Assembly (NCBI RefSeq): GCF_048544455.1
Contig: NC_133536.1
Span: 25,794,152 to 25,858,151 of the forward strand
Direction: 5' to 3'
DNA length: 64,000 nucleotides
DNA from: Silene latifolia
Taxonomy: Eukaryota > Streptophyta > Magnoliopsida > Caryophyllales > Caryophyllaceae
The notes beneath the pieces are model-generated. The model did not search any database and was not told where the DNA came from. It saw only the letters and a program-made list of their open reading frames with translations. Each line of letters begins with the position of its first letter. Positions within the stretch are counted from its first letter, which is position 1. The translations under genes and the position numbers were made by a program. Below, piece by piece: positions 12,645 to 25,233 of the stretch.

Positions 12645-14626
12645 GTGAGACCAGTTACTGAAGCTGAGATTCAGGAGGCTCTCTTCTCTATACCAGCTAA
12701 TAATGCACCAGGTCCTGATGGGTATTCATCTCAGTTTCTCAAATATGCTTTTAGTATTGTGAGTAAGGATATATTCAAGGTTGTTCAGTAGTTTTTTGTG
12801 ACTGACAAAATACTGAAGCAGGTTAACTCTACTACACTGACTCTTATTCCCATAAAGGATAGACCTGTTAGTGTAGCTTATTTTAGACCCATTGTTTGTT
12901 GCAATGTCCTTTACAAGACCATATCTAAAGTGATTTGTAATAGGCTGGCTAGTGTTCTTCCTGAGATTATTAGTGCTAATTAAAGTTCTTTTATCAAAGA
13001 TGGGGAGATTGTGGATAACATTTTAGTTTGTCAGGACCTAGTTAGGCTATATAATAGGAAGACTTGCTCTCCTAGATGCCTCATGAGAGTTGATCTCAAA
13101 AAAGCTTATGATTCCATTCAATGGCAATTTATTAAGCAAATGTTGACTGCTTTACAGCTCCCACCTCAGATGATTAAGTGGATAATGGTGTGTGTCTCCT
13201 CCCCTTGGTTCATATTATCTCTTAATGGTTTATGTTTTGGATATTTTCAAGGTCAGAGGGGGATAAGATAAGGAGACCCTATGTCTCCCTTATTGTTTAC
13301 TATCTGCATGGAGTACTTGAGTAGAGTTCTCACTGTAGTGACTGAGAAGATGGAGTTTAATTACCATCCTCTCTGCAGATCTATGAAGTTGAGTCATTTG
13401 TGCTTTGCAGACGACTTACTCATGTTCTGTAGAGGGGACAGAGGGTCTATCAGAGGGATTTTAAAAGCTTTTGCTACCTTTTCTAATGCCTCTAGATTAG
13501 AAATGAACTGTGAATAGGATTTGTTCAACTGAGGTGGATTATATATTGAGAATGTCTGGGTTTAAGGAAGGACAATTACCTTTTAAGTACCTAGGGATAC
13601 CTATTTCTTACAAGAGAATGGCTATTGGAGACTGTTCAAGGTTGGTTGAAAAGGTGGTGGCAAGACTCAGAGGATGGGGTGCTAAGAAGTTGAGCTACAC
13701 AGGGAGAATAGTGTCGGTTCAAGCTGTCCTGACACAACTTCATGTGTACTGATCTAGGATATTTGTTATTCCAGTCACTGTTATTGACAGGATATCAACT
13801 ATTTGCAGAAATTACCTATGGCCTGCCTCTGTTCAGTTCGTTAAATCTCCTGCAGTTTCTTGGGAGTCTGTGTGTTTTGACAAAAGATATGGGGGTCTGG
13901 GCATAGTAAATAGCAGGCAATGGAATTTAGCAATGATTGGGAAATTCACATGGTGGCTAGCTAGCAAAAGTGATCATCTGTGGATAAAATGGGTGGACCA
14001 TATTTATATGAAAAGTACAGATTGGTATGACCATGAACCTTCCCTAAATACTAGCTGGACATGGAGAATGATATGCAAAGTTAAAAATCAATTAAAAGAA
14101 GGCTATAATAACAATCAGTGGTGTGATAATCATGGAGAGTATACTGTTCGATCAGGTTACCAGTGGCTACAAGGGGCTCAGACTAAAGTTGACTGGCATC
14201 CTTTGATATGGAATAGATTCAATATTCCTAAACATTCGTTTATTGCTTGGATGTGTGTTAAACAGAGGCTGTTAACGAAGGATAGGCTGATGAATTTTGG
14301 GGTTATCATTGATGGACGATGTGATTTATGCAGTTCAGCAGATGAGACTCATGTACACCCGTTCTATCAGTGTCCTTTCAATGTGAGATGCTGGTGCGGT
14401 GCTGCCTACTGCAACAATGGCTAGGTATCCAATTCCCTGGGCAAGATATTATTAGATGGTGTGTCAAATGGAGATGCAAATCCTTATTGAAGAAGTAGAT
14501 TTTATTTGCTACTGTGGTTGCTGTTTTGTACCTGATTTGGCAAAGCAGGAACTTATGCAGGTTAGAACATTGGGTGAGAACTCCTACATATGTAATCAAG
14601 GAGGTCCAAATGCTCATCAAACAAAG
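12645..14626 (+). pseudogene. L1-type LINE, reverse transcriptase and zinc-binding part (fragment 2)
   Basis: Continues the LINE ORF2 in the same frame after the copia insertion. It encodes the target-primed reverse transcriptase, with PGPDGY near 12712, LKKAYDS near 13098, and the catalytic F-A-D-D-L at 13404-13418. A C-terminal RVT zinc-binding segment (HSFIAWMCVKQRL near 14236, C-x2-C and H...C near 14323-14372) follows. In-frame stops at 12789, 12981, 13269, 13515 and 13750 show that it is dead; some flank otherwise perfect frames and look like single substitutions or indels. It is cut at 14626 by the next element; the LINE tail resumes at 22844. Confidence 0.88.
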
Positions 14627-16968
14627 TGTAATACCCCGTATTTTATATAATCGAGTAAACGGATATTATTATATATTAATTATTATGTATTTTATATTAC
14701 TAATTGTGTCGGGATAATAGTTGAGTCGAGTTATTTGTTTAGTCGTGTTGATATCGTAAGACCGAGTTACTTGTAAACTTGTTGGGACGGGTTTAACTGA
14801 GCGATAGCTTACCCATTTACCAATCACGTTACCCATGACCCATTTACCATCTAACTTGATCTTTACCCTAATTTTTAACCTAGTCTTACCCTAACCATAC
14901 ACACGCCTCCCTTCTTCACGCCTCCCTCCTTCACCAACACCAAAACTTCAGATTTCACGCATAGAGAGGGAGAGAGAATGTCCGTGAGTAGTGACCACGC
15001 AGCAGGGAAGAGCTAGAGAAGCTTGTCGACGTTCATAGGCGGCTATAGGTGGCCGTTATGGTGGCGGAAAGGTAAGCAGTTAACTCCCTTCCTCTGTTTC
15101 GTTTTTCTGTCAGGTTTTGTTGAGGGTTGTGCGTGTCTTGGTGAGGTTGCTGGTGGTTGTTGATGGGGTATTTGGGTAGTGGGGTATGTGACGAGTATAG
15201 TGGTGGTGGTTAGGGTGGTTTTGGGTGGTGGAAATGGCGGCGGAGGGGGTGCTGTCGACGGGGGTAGACATAGGGGGTTTGTTACGGTTTTCGGGCGAGT
15301 TTTAGAGGGGTAAGGTTTGGGTGGCACCACCGTGGACTAGGGGGAGGTTGAAACGGTGGTGTTGTGGTGTCTGTGTGCGTGGGTTGGCAGCGAGTTGACT
15401 GGTGGTTGTTTGGGCGGTGGTTAATTAATGGTTACGGTGGTGGCGGTGGAGAACGAGGGAGTTGGTGATGCGTGGTGGTGAACCAGGCCAAATGGCGGCC
15501 TTGGTTTGAACCGCCGGCGGCAGTCGACCCCAGTGGGGGTGGCCGTTGGTGGTTGGGTTGAAGTGGGGACCACGGCTGGTGGTTGACACGGCCTCGTGGT
15601 GGCCTGTGGTGGCGGGTGAGCGCGTGGGAAGGGGGTTGTGTGGATGACGGGCTGTTTTGGTTTTTGAAGCGGGTTTTCGTAATTCAATCGTTATATTTCG
15701 TAATGGGTCATATTCTTAATTAATTAATTAATCCCCGAGTCTTCTAAATAATTTATTTGAGTTAATTCCCGAGTACATTAAAATAAGTAGAGGCGGGTTT
15801 GAGTCGGGATTGTTGAGTTGTTCAATGTTTGGTTCGGATTCTTTTAATCTTATAATTCATTTAATTATCATATTAATTATCCAATTTAATTTCCGAGTCA
15901 GTTAAATAATTCAATTCGGGTTTTGAATCGGGTTTGTTGAAATAGAAAAATTACTATATCGGGAAAGTTTCCATTTTTAGGAAGTTCTATCATTAATAAT
16001 TCTCTATCTTGGGAACGGGAATAGTGAAGTAATTGTTATCATTATTTATCTTTCAGAGGGCGATTTCGTGATGAAATATTATTGGGCATCTGTCCATTGG
16101 ACTGCTTAACTGCTTAATTGGATTTGCTGGCACTTGAGGTAGGGAAATACACTTGTCTTATTACCGTCATTGTTGAATTGTGTTGACTTGATTCCTGGTT
16201 GTTGATTTACGTTATCATTTATATTCGGAAAGGTGATTGACTGATTTGATCGTATTGAGTATGATATCACACATCGGGTAACTGGCATGACTTTATGATT
16301 TATCAGTTCAGCGAATTATATACATATTGCATTGCATTAATTATCACTGAGCATTTCATATGCATTGGAGTTGGAGGATGATGTGGTGGTGACGATGTTG
16401 GGATACGATGTGATGTTGTGATAAGGCCCAGGCGGGTTCTCGCAGACTTGCCCTGGTGTCCTCACCGTTGAGTGGCGGATCGACTTCGGTCGATATTTAT
16501 AGTCTACCGGGGATCGGTATGGTCAAGGCGTTCCGGGGTATGAGATGTTGTGATGAGTTGAGATGGGGATGGAGGTGGCGGAGTATCATGCATATCATAT
16601 TTTATTGTTTATTGTTTTCCCTACTCAACCTCGTGGTTGACCCTGTGTATTCGTGAACACCTGTGATGAACCATTTTATGGGGCAGCGATCTTGACGAGT
16701 TTAAGAGATAGGACGGGAGCTGGATGGGCGTGAGACACTGGATCAGACGACTTAGTAACTAGATCATCATCTAGAAGACTTCACTTTTATTTACGTCAGT
16801 TCTTGTAATTTAATTTGGAAAGAGAATTTGTAATAATTAAGTTAAAATATTATATAAATTGCCTTGGAGTTTAAATTGTTATTCACTACCTCGGAAACCG
16901 AGATGGTAACGATCCGGTTTATTAGGGAATGTCTCGCTAAAGGCTCCTTCATAAACCGGGGTGTTACA
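14627..16968 (+). repeat. 5' LTR of LARD-like element
   Basis: 2342 bases, nearly identical to 20499-22838. A G/C-rich part (about 14980-15660) holds fortuitous antisense open frames that also occur in the other LTR; proline-rich, they have no recognisable domain and I do not call them genes. The 3' third carries the phrase CCGAGATGGTAAC, which recurs in the related LTRs at 35196, 52682-53212 and 56516. Confidence 0.93.
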
Positions 16969-16971
16969 AAG

Positions 16972-16983
16972 TGGTATTAGAGC
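16972..16983 (+). other. Primer binding site of LARD-like element
   Basis: TGGTATTAGAGC, one base different from the usual initiator-methionine-tRNA site TGGTATCAGAGC, four bases after the 5' LTR. It shows plus orientation. Confidence 0.75.
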
Positions 16984-19900
16984 GAACGATCCTCAGGCCT
17001 AAACCAATGAACCCAATGAACGTAGGATGTGTCTAAATAAAATGAACCCCTGGGAATAAACTGTTAGGAGCTCACAGTGCGGTTAAGAAGGCGCCCTTAA
17101 TGCGTGCTCTTTTGCCCTCTCGCTTTTGAACCGGGTAACCCGAGAGAAATTGAGTGAATGGGGTAGTTAGAAGGAAAACCTTGGTTATAATCGAGTTGAT
17201 GTACACCTTGAGACCCATATATTCTAACCATGCTACAGGACAACATTACGGTAAGTATTTGTATGAATGATGACGTGATCATATGATGCTGTGGTGATGA
17301 GAAATAAATTTTCGAGTTCAGGTTGATAATCAATGAAGTGTTGAATTGTGGTAGTTGTGAGCGTGAAAATAATTGCGAATTTATGATAACTATCTGGATG
17401 GATGTTGAATGACATGTTGATAGTACTATTATGTCTAATGATATGCGGTTATGTGATCCCGAAGCCATGCTAGTATAGTATTGTGATAGGAATGAGAAAC
17501 ACTATTGAATTGCATGTTTTAGTCATAGCAATCGTGATTTAGATGTACGGAGTAGATCGAGACACGAAGGGATTCTATGGGGTAGATATTACAAAATACA
17601 CAGTGTGAGATTTAGGTTAGGATGAGTTAGTATCGATAGTATGGTTGTAAGAGTTTGGGACATAGAAAATGAACGACTTATTGCTGAAACTTGTTTGTTT
17701 GATTGTACTCTTAATTGACCTTACTGCCATTTCTTTTCTGTTATTGCCTATGGATGAAAAAAAAAAAAATTTATGAGAGATAGCCTCGTGAGTTAGTGTT
17801 CATTTGGCGTTGGTTTCATGCTTATAGGATGTACGGACTAGGAGTAATAAATATTTTAGTGGGCTATGGTCAGGAAGTTCCTGTGCAGTGATGTTTGACC
17901 AACAATTTTGTAAAAATCCTCATTTAAAATGTATTAATAATTTTTGCATAATTCCAACTTCATCGATCAGGAGATTCGCATATGTTCCCAAATTGATGAG
18001 CCACGAAAATTCTTGATGTCTCTATATTAAATGGTAAGTTTTGCAAACTGACCCAAGTTTCGGACCAATTGCTGTCACATGTTTGTTTGGACCAGCTGAG
18101 TTGTAAAATTCTTTAAAAATGGAATTCTTGTGCTTTAGACCTAATTATTTTTCCCATGTGTTTTTAACTCTCCGTGTTTTATAAAAATAATATGAATCAA
18201 GTTTTAATAGAACGGTTATTTATTCGTGATCTTTGAAAGTTACAACGTGAAACATGACTTGTAAAATGTGTGTTCTAGGTTGAGTTTCATACAGTTGTTT
18301 GATTAATTCATGAGCCTTAGCAATGTGAATTTATAATGCTTTATATGACGATAGTAGCACGCATGATCAGTAGTTGTGTATCTTAACAAGTGATAAAATT
18401 AAAGTCTAGTTGATAACACTGTTGGCATGATAGTATTAGTGAAATTGAATAGCTTAAATTGATTCTTAATCAAGGGTGAAATATTTTATACGAGTCCAGT
18501 TGTTGCATATTTTATATACATTTGACATGTGGTAATGTCTCTGGTGTGTGCATCATGTTTGCATAGTGGTCGGATATATGTAGATATAAAACTATATTGT
18601 CATATCTGGTAAGTTGATGGCGTTAAAAGTTAATTGATTGTTCTAATATACTCGCATGGATAATTATAATAATTATGTCTAAATGTTTACACATAGATGG
18701 TAGTAATGAGTATGTCTAAATGTTCACATATGTAGGATGCATCTGAGTTCTAATGTCTTTTATATGAGTTGTGTGCCCATAATTATATTTATTACCTTCA
18801 TCGCATTAAATTATTTCAGTTGGACCTACACCTATAACATGATAATAAACAGTGAGTTATTTCTTATTGGATATGTTCGTTATTATATTGTCATAAAATG
18901 CTAAGGTGATTCTTGCAATCGTAACACGACATCTGACATATCTATATTCTCGAGTCGTTACTATCAATTATATTCTAATAAAGATTGTTATGATAACTAT
19001 GTTGGCAATTATAATGGGATGATTCACATGATATGCATTGGTTTAAATGATAGTCGTTATAGTTACGTTTAATTGAGCCTACGAGTTGCCTAATTATTCA
19101 AATCGTGCAAATCAGAGAAGTTGTTCAAATTGCTAACCTTTTATCATAGCTAGTGTTCTACAAAGTATATGATGGCAAATGTATATGTCTAAGTTATTTA
19201 TACGATATCTTTTATTTTGCTGAAAATGAGTATACTAAGTTGCTAGACACAATTGAAAGACATGATTGCTAAAGTGTGAAACATACGTGGGATATGAAAG
19301 TGATGTTGTTGTTGTCATAGATCATATGTAGTTACTTTTATTGGGAAATATGTTTTAGAATTGATAACGTGCAAACAATGTTTATAATTTAAAATAGGAA
19401 TTTGGAGTCTGTTGTTGATTGCTTAAATTCGTCGACCCAATTCGTGACCTAAACCAGTGAGTGAGTAAATGGTTGTACGGACATGTCAACAAGATCATGT
19501 GAGTGTGATGGATGGTAGTGGTAGATCTATTTTCGGCGATATGTTTACAAATGTGAGAAGTTCCTAAATTGTTTTGTTGATTTTACTCTCGCTCGTTCAT
19601 GGTCTGTAATTGACCATCAAATTTGTTTAGTTGTGAAACCGTGTAAACCTTGGTTCCTTTCTTGTTGTTCTTTTAGTTTGATGTTGTGTTTTAAGTTAAA
19701 CATGAGCTAAGTAGTAAATGTTACTTGCTGACAATCAGTTAATTCCATAATAAAACCTTGTTTCGACTTTAATGTTAATGCGCAATCTCTTATTATGTTT
19801 TCTTTCCTGTCACAAGTGGTTGATAATGATTTTGTTGCATATGTATATGACAGTTGAAAGAGGTTACGAGGACGTAACCATGTTTCTAGTCGGGTAGGAT

Positions 19901-20484
19901 TGTAAAATCTTAATGTTTATATTGCACTTGTTTGTAGATTGTAGTTTTGATCAAGTTGATGATTCGTTGTGAGGTACCTATGCAAATGAGTTCTATATGT
20001 GTTATTCCTACTTCTGTTAGTTGGTTGATGTGTAAAAGGAGAGTATAGTCAAACTACCGGTATTGAGTTATGAGTTGTGGGGCCTTTGTGCCGAGTTACG
20101 CTTACGGTCCAGTGTGACCATGGTTATGGAGTTACTTGAGTTGAGATCGGAATTTAGATGGAAGATGACGGTGTTCTCAAGGGATTATTTAGTTGTTATA
20201 CATTTGTGTTCTCAGGTAATCATTAGTCGTAGTTAGTTGGGTTAAGTGTAGACGAGTTAAACTTCGGGACGAAGTTTATTTTTAGGAGGGCAGAATGTAA
20301 CATTTCGTATTTGTTATGTTTAATTGATGTGTCAAAAGTGTGTGTTAACTGTATGTACGATATACAGTACCCTTCTGATGTTTATGTAGTCTAGTTGTGT
20401 GTTTGACTGTGTTAGTTATACGGGATGCCTTTATATTCGGATGACATGTTGGTGTGGGAGCGAACTTCGGGACGAAGTTCATTT

Positions 20485-20498
20485 TAAGAGGGGAAGAC
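20485..20498 (+). other. Polypurine tract of LARD-like element
   Basis: AAGAGGGGAAGAC directly before the TG of the 3' LTR at 20499. Confidence 0.7.
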
Positions 20499-22838
20499 TG
20501 TAATACCCCGTATTTTATATAATCGAGTAAACGGATATTATTATATATTAATTATTATGTATTTTATATTACTAATTGTGTCGGGATAATAGTTGAGTCG
20601 AGTTATTTGTTTAGTCGTGTTGATATCGTAAGACCGAGTTACTTGTAAACTTGTTGGGACGGGTTTAACTGAGCGATAGCTTACCCATTTACCAATCACG
20701 TTACCCATGACCCATTTACCATCTAACTTGATCTTTACCCTAATTTTTAACCTAGTCTTACCCTAACCATACACACGCCTCCCTTCTTCACGCCTCCCTC
20801 CTTCACCAACACCAAAACTTCAGATTTCACGCATAGAGAGGGAGAGAGAATGTCCGTGAGTAGTGACCACGCAGCAGGGAAGAGCTAGAGAAGCTTGTCG
20901 ACGTTCATAGGCGGCTATAGGTGGCCGTTATGGTGGCGGAAAGGTAAGCAGTTAACTCCCTTCCTCTGTTTCGTTTTTCTGTCAGGTTTTGTTGAGGGTT
21001 GTGCGTGTCTTGGTGAGGTTGCTGGTGGTTGTTGATGGGGTATTTGGGTAGTGGGGTATGTGACGAGTATAGTGGTGGTGGTTAGGGTGGTTTTGGGTGG
21101 TGGAAATGGCGGCAGGAGGGGTTGTCGACAGGGGTAGACACAGGGGGTTTGGTTACGGTTTTCAGGCGAGTTTTAGAGGGGTAAGGTTTGGGTGGCACCA
21201 CCGTGGACTAGGGGGAGGTTGAAACGGTGGTGTTGTGGTGTCTGTGTGCGTGGGTTGGCAGCGAGTTGACTGGTGGTTGTTTGGGCAGTGGTTAATTAAT
21301 GGTTACGGTGGTGGCAGGTGGAGAACGAGGGGAGTTGGTGATGCGTGGTGGTGAACCAGGCCAAATGGCGGCCTTGGTTTGAACCGCCGGCGGCAGTCGA
21401 CCCCAGTGGGGGTGGCCGTTGGTGGTTGGGTTGAAGTGGGGACCACGGCTGGTGGTTGACACGGCCTCGTGGTGGCCTGTGGTGGCGGGTGAGCGCGTGG
21501 GAAGGGGGTTGTGTGGATGACGGGCTGTTTTGGTTTTTGAAGCGGGTTTTCGTAATTCAATCGTTATATTTCGTAATGGGTCATATTCTTAATTAATTAA
21601 TTAATCCCCGAGTCTTCTAAATAATTTATTTGAGTTAATTCCCGAGTACATTAAAATAAGTAGAGGCGGGTTTGAGTCGGGATTGTTGAGTTGTTCAATG
21701 TTTGGTTCGGATTCTTTTAATCTTATAATTCATTTAATTATCATATTAATTATCCAATTTAATTTCCGAGTCAGTTAAATAATTCAATTCGGGTTTTGAA
21801 TCGGGTTTGTTGAAATAGAAAAATTACTATATCGGGAAAGTTTCCATTTTTAGGAAGTTCTATCATTAATAATTCTCTATCTTGGGAACGGGAATAGTGA
21901 AGTAATTGTTATCATTATTTATCTTTCAGAGGGCGATTTCGTGATGAAATATTATTGGGCATCTGTCCATTGGACTGCTTAACTGCTTAATTGGATTTGC
22001 TGGCACTTGAGGTAGGGAAATACACTTGTCTTATTACCGTCATTGTTGAATTGTGTTGACTTGATTCCTGGTTGTTGATTTACGTTATCATTTATATTCG
22101 GAAAGGTGATTGACTGATTTGATCGTATTGAGTATGATATCACACATCGGGTAACTGGCATGACTTTATGATTTATCAGTTCAGCGAATTATATACATAT
22201 TGCATTGCATTAATTACTGTTGAGCATTTCATATGCATTGGAGTTGGAGGATGATGTGGTGGTGACGATGTTGGGATACGATGTGATGTTGTGATAAGGC
22301 CCAGGCGGGTTCTGCAGGACTTGCCCTGGTGTCCTCACTGTGAGTTGGTGCGGATCGACTTCGGTCGATATTTATAGTCTACCGGGATCGGTATGGTGGG
22401 CGTTCGGGGTATGAGATGTTGTGATGAGTTGAGATGGGGATGGAGGTGGCGGAGTATCATGCATATCATATTTTATTGTTTATTGTTTTCCCTACTCAAC
22501 CTCGTGGTTGACCCTGTGTATTCGTGAACACCGTGATGAACCGTTTTATGGGGAGCATCTTGACAGGGTTTAAGAGATAGGACGGGAGGCGGATGGGCGT
22601 GAGACACTGGATCAGACGACTTAGTAACTAGATCATCATCTAGAAGACTTCACTTTTATTTACGTCAGTTCTTGTAATTTAATTTGGAAAGAGAATTTGT
22701 AATAATTAAGTTAAAATATTATATAAATTGCCTTGGAGTTTAAATTGTTATTCACTACCTCGGGAAACCGAGATGGTAACAGTCCGGTTTATTAGGGAAT
22801 GTCTCGCTAAAGGCTCCTTCATAAACCGGGGTGTTACA
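20499..22838 (+). repeat. 3' LTR of LARD-like element
   Basis: 2340 bases, collinear with 14627-16968. The visible differences are not spread evenly: they concentrate in two G/C-rich spots (about 21106-21330 and 22300-22590 here) and are often small insertions or deletions beside runs of G. Confidence 0.93.
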
Positions 22839-22843
22839 CAAAG

Positions 22844-23011
22844 GCTGCAGTCAAGAAGATGGCCATCAAAATTTCAGTTGCTTGTTCGAGGATTATGATT
22901 GTTATAGTCTAACTGTTTATGTTGGGATTGATTAGTCCTCAAAAACAATGAGATGTATGTTGGGTATGCCCTATTATTATTAATATATTTCACATTCCAC
23001 CAAAAAATATT
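22844..23011 (+). pseudogene. L1-type LINE, 3' tail (fragment 3)
   Basis: Resumes the LINE after the CAAAG duplication, with a few codons in frame with 14626, a stop near 22910 and a short 3' untranslated region. A six-base A run at about 23004-23009 may be the decayed poly(A) tail. The exact end is uncertain, because the 5' end of the LINE and its target duplication are outside the window. Confidence 0.55.
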
Positions 23012-23977
23012 TGAACATTGAGCCACTTTCTCCATTGGTTGTTGCTAATATCTTCTCTACTTGAACTTCTATAAAGTCCGTGTCTTTCTTGCATACCACT
23101 TTGTATTTTAGTTGCTACTCTTCCCTATTTTCTCTTTGATGTTTTGCAACTCTCCATATTTCGAAAATAATTCTCTTATCCAGCCTTAAACTTAGTCCCC
23201 ACTGACTTCATTAATCTTATATTTGGCTTGCCATTAATTGAATTTTCGAATTAAATGTATCCAATTTTATATTGCTCATCGTTTGTGAGATTTATAGCAC
23301 GCATTATCTGATTATGGTAAGAAGGGTAAGTCTCTTTATCGTACTGCTACTTTTAATTTATCTTTGATTGTTTAAGTAACAGTTTAACCAAGTGCAGTTC
23401 CATGAAAAATTTTTAGGCAACTAATGGAGGAGATGAAAAAAAAAGTTGAAAGAATATAGGCATGCGATGGATTTATTGAGGAAATTAATAAAAGAGGGAA
23501 TTGCTAATTTTTTCCAAATTGATTTTTCACTCTTTTATTTGGGCTCAATGTGTTGTAAGGGGATTGTTCCCTATGTTAAGACTATTGAGGTTAGTAGTAG
23601 CTTTTGAGGGGAAAATATATGAGTATTTGAATGTCCCACTCATTTCTATTTTGGTGGGAAAATGAACAACTCACTTGCAAGATGTACCAAACCAATTAAC
23701 TTAACTTTTCTACAATGTAAATCGTTAATAATCTTGCTTACTTACAGCCAACCTTCAACTAGTATCATTACTTTTTCATTCTTTATTAGATAATGTAGTT
23801 ATACGTATTATAGAATTTTTATTGCAATGAGTTAGATTGTTTTTGAAAATAGAATATCTGAACTTTAACATATTACTCACCTAGTAGTACAGGTCGATGT
23901 TTTGTGTAGGATTGCATAAGTTTTAACAACTCTGAAATCGGGTGTTGTTTGAAAGAGCCTTTTAATTTAACCTAAGT
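23012..23977. other. A/T-rich spacer, possible host sequence
   Basis: About 1 kb between the LINE tail and the outermost solo LTR. I see no open frame, RNA gene or clear repeat. If the outer LTR is removed, this DNA joins directly to 53218, so it probably lies downstream of the X8 gene. Confidence 0.5.
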
Positions 23978-24547
23978 TAATTTGTAATACCCGTGATTTT
24001 AAGAGAATGCTCGATCGAGCAAAGGTAGTTGCTAGATTGAGCAATCCAATTTTAGAGTCAAAAGTTGCTTAAAAGTTTGGAATAAAACTGAAGAGTCTAT
24101 CGATCCGAAATACTCAAGGGGGAGGAGGAGGAGGGGGGTGGGTGAATTGAGTATAAAAACTGTAGCCAACTTTTTCGATTGTCCGTATGAACGTGAATTA
24201 ATAATTGATTATTTAAAGTTTATTGATTAAACTTTCACTAATTAATCAATGTAAACGTAAACAAAACAACGAATAAAAACGAGTGACACACGTGGTTTTG
24301 AAGTGGTTCAGTTTCACAAGTCGAAACCTACATCCACTATTCTCGATTAATAATTTTAGTACCATTCTACGGATTACAACATTATCAACTCACTCGTACA
24401 ACTAACTCTAGTTGTAACTCAAATGCGTATCGTTAATTACTCGGTTTTGTCTAACTTACGTTAACAACAAAGTGCTCAATTGTTTTTCTAGTGTTCACAA
24501 TATGAACGAGTAAGAAACAATATTTAAGCACTTTTATCCAATAACGT

Positions 24548-25140
24548 TGATGGGGCATATTCTGCACCGCTGACCAAGTCAACATATTGGGCAAGGTCAA
24601 AGATATCCACAACAAGTCAACGACTCAGACAGCCTAGCCGATGCAACCCATCGGCCTGTCACCTGGGTCTCGGCCTGGCAACTGATCAGCCGGGACACAT
24701 ATCCGCGTACTCGTATCCAAGACCCTCGGCCGGCCTGCCATAGGTCCAGCGGCCGAGGGTAGAACGGTCTTTCCACCTGCTAGCCACTTGGCCACTTGGC
24801 CACTTGGCCACTACGTGACAAAAGGTGAAAGTCTATAAATACTCCTCAACCCTCATTGAGGAAAGGATACACAAATTAACCTAAGAATCACTATTCATCT
24901 GGTAATATCTTCCTTATCTCTCTACAATACTCTTAGCCAAGTAGCACACAACTTATCTCTCTAAGTTTACTGACTTGAGCGTCGGAGTGAGTACGCTTGG
25001 CACAAAGCCAAGCCCTCAGTTCGTTCATTGTTGCAGGAGAGGCCGAGAGGAACGATAGAGACGTGAGGAATCCAACTCAAGACATCATTCTACAAGCCAC
25101 GGGTGGTAACAATACTTGCTCTGGAATTACACCCGGAACA
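24548..25140 (+). repeat. 5' LTR of Tat element
   Basis: 593 bases, TGATGGGG...CCGGAACA. It contains a TATA box (CTATAAATA) near 24833. An 8-base unit CACTTGGC is repeated three times (about 24785-24808), against two in the 3' LTR; this accounts for the whole length difference. Confidence 0.95.
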
Positions 25141-25142
25141 AT

Positions 25143-25160
25143 TGGCGCCGTCTGTGGGGA
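25143..25160 (+). other. Primer binding site of Tat element
   Basis: TGGCGCCGTCTGTGGGGA, two bases after the 5' LTR, the form usual in Tat/Athila-type elements rather than the methionine type used by its neighbours. Confidence 0.85.
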
Positions 25161-25233
25161 AAGACACTAGAAGCTAGTCACATTCATTCCCAAACAAAAA
25201 ACATACAAAAAACCCACTCCCAAAGCTAAGAAG

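Larger units (their letters stand above)
16969..20498 (+). other. Interior of LARD-like element, no coding sequence
   Basis: 3.5 kb between the LTRs. The first about 170 bases (primer site, then TCCTCAGGCC, and GATGTGTCTAAATAAAATGA) closely match the minus-strand leader at 56350-56512, so both belong to one family. The rest is A/T-rich with no open frame longer than about 120 codons and no recognisable protein motif. Near the 3' end are two separate copies of ACTTCGGGACGAAGTT (20254 and 20464), each followed by a purine-rich stretch. Confidence 0.75.
14627..22838 (+). mobile_element. Non-coding LTR element (LARD-like) with 2.34 kb Tekay-like LTRs
   Basis: An 8.2 kb element flanked by the duplication CAAAG (14622-14626 and 22839-22843). 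The LTRs begin TGTAATACCCCG and end CCGGGGTGTTACA, a style typical of plant chromoviruses of the Tekay/Del type. An initiator-methionine-type primer site and a purine tract are present, so the ends needed for mobilisation are intact. The 3.5 kb interior holds no gag-pol, so the element must rely on proteins from a relative. It interrupts the 3' end of the LINE. Confidence 0.9.

Noticed and set aside
14980..15690. Proline-rich antisense open frames in the LARD-like LTR (also 21303-21560)
   Set aside because: They occur in both LTR copies, differ by frame-changing indels, have no domain, and follow from G-rich composition of the other strand.
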